A stretch of 9,627 nt of DNA from Gammaproteobacteria bacterium (GTDB taxonomy: Bacteria; Pseudomonadota; Gammaproteobacteria; Pseudomonadales; Azotimanducaceae): positions 1 to 9,627 of the forward strand of contig JAPUJX010000196.1 of the NCBI GenBank assembly GCA_027295975.1. The letters are read 5' to 3'. The notes beneath the pieces are model-generated. The model was not told the origin of the DNA and did no database searches. It saw only the letters and a program-made list of their open reading frames with translations. Shown here piece by piece: positions 5,676-9,627 of this stretch. Position 1 is the stretch's first letter; every line of letters starts with the position of its first letter. The translations under genes and the position numbers were made by a program.

Positions 5676-6551
5676 GTGGAGAAAGTCATACCGCGTCGTT
5701 CCGTGCTTTACATGCCGGGTGCCAATACCCGCGCGTTGGAGAAGGCGCGAACGCTGGCTTGTGACGGAATCATTTTCGATCTGGAAGACGCAGTTGCGCC
5801 AGCAGGTAAATTTCATGCCCGGGAAAACGTGTGTCAGGCGGTCGAGGAGGGTGGTTACGGACATCGTGAACTGGTGGTCCGGGTCAATGGTCTGGATTCC
5901 CCCTGGGGTTCGGATGACGTTCGGGCAATAGCGCCTTTGTCGGTTGACGCGCTGTTGTTCCCGAAGATCGAATCCTTCGGGCAGATCGAAAACATTCTTC
6001 GGGTCGTAGACAAAGCGGGTGGCAGTCACGTACCCCTCTGGCTGATGATAGAAACCCCGAAAGGAATTCTTGACGTCCAGACTGTCGCTGGAGGTTCGCA
6101 AAGAATTCAAACGCTGGTGATGGGCACCAGCGATCTCGTCAAGGAACTGCGAGCCCGGCACACCGAGACACGTAACAACCTGGCATACGCTCTGCAGCAC
6201 TGCGTGTTGGCCGCGCGAAGCGCTGGTCTCGACATCCTCGATGGAGTACATCTGGATTTTCGCAATCTCAATTCGTTTGAAACCGTCTGCGAGCAGGGTC
6301 TGGCGATGGGGTTCGACGGCAAGACGCTCATTCACCCGACCCAGATCGAAATCGCCAACCGAGTGTTTGGCGTGGCGTCAGAGGAGATTGAGCGTGCCCG
6401 GGCAGTGTTGAAAGTCTGGCGAGCCGCTCAGGCTGAGGGCAAAGGGGTTGCCGAACTCGACGGACAGCTCGTCGAAAATCTGCATGCGGAAGATGCAGAA
6501 CGAACCCTGAAGTTTGCCGAAGCCCTGGCCGACCGCGAGGGGCCTCCATAG
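5676..6551 (+). CDS. CitE/HpcH-HpaI-family CoA ester lyase
   Basis: About 291 residues, a normal length for CitE-like lyases that cleave malyl-, methylmalyl- or citramalyl-CoA esters with Mg2+. Numbering is from GTG 5676. RRSVLYMPGANTRALEKA (7-24) is the first strand and helix of the barrel. Also visible are FDLEDAV (34-40, acidic pair E37/D38), VRVNG with R69, FPKIES (95-100), MIETPKG with the metal-ligand glutamate E126, GTSDL with D153, and GKTLIHPTQI (215-224). GTG 5676 is preferred because AGGTGG at 5665-5670 is 5 nt upstream. An in-frame GTG at 5667 adds three residues but has no ribosome site. The substrate cannot be fixed from sequence. The region after GTSDL (KELRARHTETR and ILDGVHLDF) resembles the common orphan CoA ester lyase subgroup rather than the CitE subunit of citrate lyase, and no citrate lyase partners are nearby. 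It converges on the LLM gene, with a 17-bp gap. Confidence 0.9.
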   Translation: MEKVIPRRSVLYMPGANTRALEKARTLACDGIIFDLEDAVAPAGKFHARENVCQAVEEGGYGHRELVVRVNGLDSPWGSDDVRAIAPLSVDALLFPKIESFGQIENILRVVDKAGGSHVPLWLMIETPKGILDVQTVAGGSQRIQTLVMGTSDLVKELRARHTETRNNLAYALQHCVLAARSAGLDILDGVHLDFRNLNSFETVCEQGLAMGFDGKTLIHPTQIEIANRVFGVASEEIERARAVLKVWRAAQAEGKGVAELDGQLVENLHAEDAERTLKFAEALADREGPP

Positions 6552-6568
6552 GCGTCGAAAGGGGCCGG

Positions 6569-7528
6569 TTATCGGGCCTGCCCGTCTGCCGCTTTGCGGA
6601 TTTTTGGCATGATATCGGTCAGGTAGGCGTCCAGCGCTTCTTCATTCCAGGGTGCGCGCAGGGCAACGTTCACTTCGTCAGCACCCGCGTTCACGTATTC
6701 CATCACTCGATCCAGCGCCGAGTCGGGTGTGCACAACAATGCGCCGTTGGCGATTCGTTCCACATTTTCTCCCCAGTCTTTCCGCAACTGGTCACGCTGA
6801 CGATCGAGATCTTTCTCATCCAGACTCAAGTTGAACATGATGTTGGCCGCCCGCTTCAACGAGTTCGGGTCCCGTTGTTCGTCTTCACACCAATGATTCA
6901 ATACCTCGTTGACGCGAGCGAACTCTTCGGGCGACAGGTATGCCGCGTTCCAGCCGTCCGCATAGTCGGCGACCAGTTTCAGCGTGCGTTTTTCCCCGAC
7001 CCCGCCGATCCAGATGGGCAAACGGTCTTGTACGGGCTTTGGCAGGCAGCTGGCGTTGTCGGCCAGAAAGTGTTTGCCTGAAAACGAGGTGCGGTCCTCG
7101 GTGAGCATGCTGCGGATGATCTGGGCGGCTTCTTCGAGCATGTCCAGCCGGGTGCCGATATCCGGAAATGGATATCCGTAAGCGGTTGCTTCCCAGATGT
7201 GCCAGCCGGCGCCGAGACCGAGTTCGAAACGCCCGCCGGTGATGTGATCCAGGGTGGTTGCGGCCTTCGCGAGGAGTGCCGGATTACGATATCCAACGTA
7301 GAATACCAGGCAGCCGATTCGCGCATTCCGGGTTTCTGCAGCCAGGGCGCCGAGGGTTGTGAGCGCCTCGAAATGAGGTTCCGTGCCTCCTTTGGGTGGG
7401 GCTTCGTAAAAATGATCCCAGGTTGATATCCAGTCTACCCCGCTGCTGTCGAGCTTGCGCCACAGGGTTCGCATCTCATCCATGACCATATTCTGCTGGC
7501 CGACGTGTACACCCAGAGATAGGCTCAT
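6569..7528 (-). CDS. LLM class (luciferase-like) flavin/F420-dependent oxidoreductase
   Basis: 319 residues from ATG 7528, supported by GGAG (7537-7534) 5 nt upstream. The open frame extends 170 codons further upstream, but that part has no family resemblance and lies over the hydrolase gene. Family features are the barrel start SLGVHVGQQ (4-12), TWDHF (36-40), LAAETRNARIGCLV (62-75), the signature RNPALLAKAATTLDHITGGR (81-100), GLGAGWHIWEATAYGYPFP (104-122), and PIWIGGVGEKRTLKLVADYADGWN (split near 171-194). This pattern resembles the TIGR03560-type subgroup annotated as F420-dependent. F420 versus FMN use cannot be decided by eye, and proteobacterial members often use FMN. It probably oxidises or hydroxylates a small organic compound. 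It is transcribed divergently from the alpha/beta hydrolase. Confidence 0.92.
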   Translation of the reverse strand: MSLSLGVHVGQQNMVMDEMRTLWRKLDSSGVDWISTWDHFYEAPPKGGTEPHFEALTTLGALAAETRNARIGCLVFYVGYRNPALLAKAATTLDHITGGRFELGLGAGWHIWEATAYGYPFPDIGTRLDMLEEAAQIIRSMLTEDRTSFSGKHFLADNASCLPKPVQDRLPIWIGGVGEKRTLKLVADYADGWNAAYLSPEEFARVNEVLNHWCEDEQRDPNSLKRAANIMFNLSLDEKDLDRQRDQLRKDWGENVERIANGALLCTPDSALDRVMEYVNAGADEVNVALRAPWNEEALDAYLTDIMPKIRKAADGQAR

Positions 7529-7582
7529 AACTACTCCAACTACATTTCCAAGTAACGGTTCAAAAGAAACGTTTTTCTGCCG

Positions 7583-7621
7583 TGGCGGTCCACCGCTTGA
7601 GTTGGTGGAGGTTTTCCGCCA
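7583..7621. repeat. Nested inverted repeats in the LLM/hydrolase divergent region
   Basis: TGGCGG-TCCACC (7583-7594) pairs with GGTGGA (7604-7609) and CCGCCA (7616-7621), giving 12 pairs with a 6-nt bulge. Two smaller folds compete with it: GCGGT-CC-ACCGC (7585-7596) and TGGTGGA/TCCGCCA (7603-7621). It could be an operator serving both divergent genes or an RNA switch in the hydrolase leader. Confidence 0.5.
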
Positions 7622-7658
7622 TGTTTGCCCTACTTGCAGGAATCCGCGGGGAGCATAC

Positions 7659-7718
7659 ATGAGCGACGGTTTGGAAGGGAATATGATCGCGGCCCTTAAA
7701 CTTCGGAGGATCGCCTGA
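7659..7718 (+). CDS. Candidate 19-residue leader peptide coupled to the hydrolase
   Basis: ATG 7659 opens a 20-codon frame encoding MSDGLEGNMIAALKLRRIA and ending in a TGA that shares one base with the hydrolase ATG (TGATG). GGGGAG at 7648-7653 sits 5 nt upstream of the ATG, a good ribosome site. The hydrolase's own GGAGGA lies inside this frame. The arrangement suits translational coupling or leader-peptide control. There are no runs of a single amino acid, so classical amino-acid attenuation is not indicated. It could also be chance. Confidence 0.4.
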   Translation: MSDGLEGNMIAALKLRRIA

Positions 7719-8515
7719 TGCCGTTCATCGCGGCCAACGGCATCGATATCTTTTATGAGCTTGGGGGACGAGGACCGCGCCTGTTGTTCATCAGCGGAAC
7801 CGGGGGTGATCTGCGCAACAAACCGAATGTGTTCGCAAGCCCGCTGGCCGCCAGCTTCCAGGTGTTGAGCTTCGACCAGCGAGGGCTGGGACAATCGGAT
7901 AAACCGGTTTGCGATTATGTGATGGCGGACTACGCCGACGATGCGGCGAGCCTTCTCGACAACCTCAACTGGCCCCCGGTGCCCGTTGTGGGTGTATCGT
8001 TCGGCGGCATGGTTGCCCAGGAACTGGCGTTGCGCCATCCGGACAAGGTAACCAGGCTCGTGCTTGCGTGCACGAGTTCCGGCGGAGCGGGTGGTGCATC
8101 TTATCCGTTACACGAACTCAACCATCTGGATCAGCAGGCTCGGATGGAAAAACGACTCATGTTGGCCGATGACCGGCGTACGGTCGAGTGGCGGGCGGCT
8201 AATTCCGAGCGGTGGGAAGGGTTGCTGGATATGGCCGGTAAAGCCCAGCGGGATGACGTTGACCTTCAGGGTGCCGCACGGCAGCTTCGGGCCAGATCGG
8301 AGCACGATACCTGGGATCGGCTGCCTGCCATTCATACCCCCACACTGGTGGCGGGTGGGCGTTACGATGGGATCGCGCCGCCGAATAACCTCCGGGCGCT
8401 GCATAGCCGGATTCCCTTCTCAGAATTGCATTTTTTCGAGGGAGGCCATCTATTCCTGATTCAGGACAAGGCGGCATATCCCTATTTGATTCAATGGCTA
8501 AACGAAAGTAGCTAG
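7718..8515 (+). CDS. Alpha/beta-fold hydrolase
   Basis: 265 residues from ATG 7718, with GGAGG at 7705-7709 placed 8 nt upstream. Classic fold markers are the oxyanion-region strand LLFISGTGGD (22-31), FDQRGLGQSDKP (52-63), the nucleophile elbow GVSFGG with S94, the acid D217 in GGRYDGIAPP (213-222), and the histidine H244 in EGGHLF (241-246). All three catalytic residues are therefore present. A helical lid of about 70 residues lies between 125 and 200. No signal peptide, so cytoplasmic. The family includes esterases, C-C bond hydrolases, haloperoxidase-like and lactone hydrolases, and substrate cannot be assigned. The residue pattern FDQRGLGQSDKP is common in 3-oxoadipate enol-lactonase-like proteins, but no other genes of that pathway are present. 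Confidence 0.93.
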   Translation: MPFIAANGIDIFYELGGRGPRLLFISGTGGDLRNKPNVFASPLAASFQVLSFDQRGLGQSDKPVCDYVMADYADDAASLLDNLNWPPVPVVGVSFGGMVAQELALRHPDKVTRLVLACTSSGGAGGASYPLHELNHLDQQARMEKRLMLADDRRTVEWRAANSERWEGLLDMAGKAQRDDVDLQGAARQLRARSEHDTWDRLPAIHTPTLVAGGRYDGIAPPNNLRALHSRIPFSELHFFEGGHLFLIQDKAAYPYLIQWLNESS

Positions 8516-8585
8516 ACCATTACCCGGCGTTAATCGGATCTCATACACCGGCTATCGGACATCGCTTAGCGGGTTCCGGGTGATC

Positions 8586-8594
8586 TGCTATAAC
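8586..8594 (+). promoter_or_regulatory. Extended -10 promoter (TGCTATAAC)
   Basis: TG-C-TATAAC matches an extended -10 element with five of six bases of TATAAT. A poor -35 (TTAGCG, 8566-8571) lies 17 bp upstream. The odd palindrome CGCTTAGCG (8563-8571) overlaps that -35 position. Transcription would begin near 8601 in the gap between convergent genes, with no long gene downstream on this strand. Confidence 0.5.
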
Positions 8595-8600
8595 TAAACT

Positions 8601-8691
8601 CGCGAACCGTAGAGACAATGCCACTTCGGTTACAAAGCGTCCCGGCGACACATTATCCCCTCCCCAATGCCATGTCGCCGGGGCTTCTTTT
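8601..8691 (+). ncRNA. Candidate intergenic small RNA of about 90 nt
   Basis: The segment runs from the predicted start of the extended -10 promoter to the U-tract of a strong terminator. It has an internal 5' stem, AACCG (8605-8609) with CGGTT (8627-8631), optionally extended by CGC/GCG (8601-8603 with 8637-8639). The terminator stem follows. An 83-codon frame starting at 8618 crosses the terminator and ends antisense within the GST gene. It has a weak ribosome site and unlikely composition, so I favour RNA over protein. I do not recognise a known RNA family. Confidence 0.45.
8641..8691 (+). terminator. Strong Rho-independent terminator
   Basis: CCCGGCGACA (8641-8650) pairs perfectly with TGTCGCCGGG (8673-8682), and CATT/AATG (8651-8654 with 8666-8669) can extend the stem past a 3-nt bulge. 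TTCTTTT follows at 8685-8691. It is oriented for rightward transcripts, either the candidate small RNA or read-through from the hydrolase 125 bp upstream. The left side lacks a strong U-tract for the leftward direction. Confidence 0.8.
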
Positions 8692-8790
8692 CCCCCCTCC
8701 CGCAACAAACCGAACCGCCCGCTACTCAATGCTCTCGGTAACCAGCGTCCAGTGGACGAACCCGGCTCATATCGGTCTGTTGATGGCTGT

Positions 8791-9402
8791 TCAGGCTTTG
8801 GCGCTGTCCCGCGCGGCCATGCGTTCGGCCCATGCAGTGAGGTTCTTGTTGTTTTCATCCAGCGGCTGACCGATGCTTTTGCCGAAGCTTACGAAACAAT
8901 AAAGCAGAACGTCGGCAAGGGTCAGGCGGTCGCCGCAAAGGTACTGTTTGCCTTCGATCAGGCCGTCGAGCCAGACTAGTTTTTCCCTGGCAAGGCGTTT
9001 CAACCCTTCGGCCGCCTCCGGAAGTGTTGTGATGCGGTCTTTGAAAAGCCTCAGACCGTCGCTGAAGCGAAAACCATTAGCCATAGGTTCACAGATGTAG
9101 AGATCCACGCGCCGAGTCCACATTCGAGTTTCCGCACGTTCTTCCGGGGTGGAACCCTGTAGCCGGTTTCCCGGACCGATTTCGTCCAGGTATTCACAAA
9201 TGGCGGTTATCTCTGACAGATAACTGCCGTCGTCCAGTTCGAGACAAGGTAACCCACCGGCCGGGTTTTTCTCCAGATAAGGAGCCTCGCGGTTCTCGCC
9301 CGCCATGAGATCGACCTCGACGGTGTCCAGGGTAATTCCGCGTTCATGAGCAAACATACGAACGACTTGCGGGTTGGGTCCGATGGAGTTGTAAAATTTC
9401 AT
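8791..9402 (-). CDS. Glutathione S-transferase family protein
   Basis: 203 residues, the usual GST length. ATG 9402 is preceded by GAAGAG 6 nt upstream. The N-terminal thioredoxin-like domain (1-76) starts MKFYNSIGPNPQVVRMFAHE, with S6 or N10 near the usual catalytic position. It contains NPAGGLPCLELDDG with cis-proline P52 and the glutathione-binding SEITAICEYL with S63/E64. The all-helical C-terminal domain holds CGDRLTLADVLLYCF (156-170), where D164 is the conserved helix N-cap aspartate. It conjugates or otherwise uses glutathione on an unknown electrophile, in the cytoplasm. The stop of the damaged patatin frame overlaps this ATG (ATGA), but a separate promoter-like sequence lies just upstream. 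It is convergent with the hydrolase across a 275-bp gap that holds the small RNA candidate. Confidence 0.94.
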   Translation of the reverse strand: MKFYNSIGPNPQVVRMFAHERGITLDTVEVDLMAGENREAPYLEKNPAGGLPCLELDDGSYLSEITAICEYLDEIGPGNRLQGSTPEERAETRMWTRRVDLYICEPMANGFRFSDGLRLFKDRITTLPEAAEGLKRLAREKLVWLDGLIEGKQYLCGDRLTLADVLLYCFVSFGKSIGQPLDENNKNLTAWAERMAARDSAKA

Positions 9403-9427
9403 GGCAGTCTCTTCCGATGCGAAGGTG

Positions 9428-9470
9428 GCGGGACATTGTAGGGTGCCCCTCTACTGGTGAACAGTCCCGC
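9428..9470. repeat. Inverted repeat flanking the predicted GST promoter
   Basis: GCGGGAC at 9428-9434 and GTCCCGC at 9464-9470 form a perfect 7-bp inverted repeat with a 29-bp centre. The repeat brackets the -10 and spacer region of the predicted GST promoter. In RNA form it would fold as a hairpin at the end of the patatin remnant, but no T-tract follows on that strand. Confidence 0.45.
9435..9440 (-). promoter_or_regulatory. Predicted -10 element (TACAAT) of the GST gene
   Basis: Read leftward, TACAAT matches five of six consensus bases. It would place the transcript start near 9428, about 25 nt before the GST ATG. The -35 is weak (TTCACC at 15-bp or TGTTCA at 17-bp spacing). Confidence 0.35.
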
Positions 9471-9627
9471 TCGGAGGCGATCAGAACGGTTGGCCGAGAT
9501 ACACGTATAGCGATTTCGCTCCATCTGTCGTGGCGAGTGTCCCGAGGCATAAAAACCACCGATGACCGCACCCATGCTGGTGCCGACGACGCCATGAATG
9601 GGTATTTGAAGCTGCTCGAGGGCCTTG

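Larger units (their letters stand above)
9399..9627 (-). pseudogene. Damaged patatin-like phospholipase (RssA-type), N-terminal part only, cut by window edge
   Basis: Read leftward from the right edge, the frame gives KALEQLQIPIHG, then the nucleophile elbow VVGTSMGAVIGGFYASG, then HSPRQM. This is the lipase motif GxSxG of patatin-like phospholipases, with the serine in GTSMG. Family members continue for at least 200 residues to a catalytic Asp. Here the resemblance ends at about 9522, and the frame runs through unrelated sequence to a TGA at 9401-9399 overlapping the GST ATG. In another frame, from about 9528 to a TGA at 9483-9481, the sequence reads DGAKSLYVYLGQPF. This looks like the final strand of an outer-membrane barrel ending in Phe, as found at the C-terminus of patatin proteins with an Omp85-type barrel. 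The simplest reading is a large internal deletion that joined the two ends out of frame. Patatin call strong, deletion model moderate. Confidence 0.75.

Noticed and set aside
5487..6335. 282-codon minus-strand open frame opposite the CoA ester lyase
   Set aside because: It lies antisense to a gene with clear catalytic motifs. Its translation has no recognisable domain and is rich in residues expected from reversed GC-rich codons.
6552..6590. GGCC-containing inverted repeat between the convergent lyase and LLM genes as a shared terminator
   Set aside because: Only four outer pairs form and the inner bases do not pair. There is no T-tract on either strand.
7634..7660. TTGCAG with a downstream CATACAT as a promoter for the hydrolase
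   Set aside because: Spacing is about 14 bp and the -10 matches only three consensus bases, too weak to list.
7529..8038. 170-codon upstream extension of the LLM oxidoreductase frame
   Set aside because: The family N-terminus begins exactly at ATG 7528 with a ribosome site 5 nt before it. The extension is antisense to the alpha/beta hydrolase and to the structured intergenic region.
8522..8581. ACCCGG (8522-8527) and CCGGGT (8576-8581) as a terminator for the hydrolase
   Set aside because: The 48-nt gap between arms is long, the stem is only 6 bp and no T-tract follows. The clear terminator at 8641-8691 is a better stop for read-through.
8618..8869. 83-codon plus-strand frame starting in the hydrolase/GST gap
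   Set aside because: Weak ribosome site, proline-rich composition with no family signal, a strong terminator inside the frame, and an end antisense to the GST gene.

Overview
This window looks like a chromosomal stretch from a moderately GC-rich proteobacterium, most likely a gammaproteobacterium. That is an inference from gene content: an ECF-type sigma factor operon with DUF3619-like and DUF3106 proteins, plus a CitE-like lyase, an LLM oxidoreductase and a GST. I saw no rRNA, tRNA, CRISPR array, transposase or phage gene.

The left third (1-3760) reads rightward. It opens with the 3' part of a large DUF4382-type envelope protein. After a 10-bp intercistronic hairpin comes a compact four-gene cluster: sigma factor, single-pass DUF3619-like membrane protein, small acidic exported protein, and basic exported DUF3106 protein. 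Junctions overlap or nearly abut (4 nt, 11 nt, 2 nt), so the four are probably co-transcribed and translationally coupled. They resemble a sigma factor with its membrane regulator and periplasmic partners. A decayed GFA-family zinc protein follows, with no canonical start and no C-terminal third.

The middle (3779-5666) holds one leftward gene that fuses an N-terminal TIR domain to a TolB-like (COG5616) domain and a TPR array. Its upstream intergenic region is rich in inverted repeats and also carries a promoter-like sequence for the rightward CoA ester lyase.

The right half (5667-9627) alternates strands: CitE-like CoA ester lyase (+), LLM oxidoreductase (-), alpha/beta hydrolase (+) preceded by a coupled 19-codon leader ORF, GST (-), and a damaged patatin-like phospholipase (-) entering from the right edge. 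Between the hydrolase and the GST, an extended -10 promoter lies about 90 bp before a strong Rho-independent terminator, which together look like a small RNA gene. The enzymes are compatible with small-molecule catabolism or detoxification, but nothing seen ties them into one pathway.

The observations most worth following are the TIR-TolB-TPR fusion, the candidate small RNA, the sigma factor operon with oppositely charged exported partners, and the patatin remnant that seems to join the enzyme's N-terminal part to an outer-membrane-barrel-like C-terminus.
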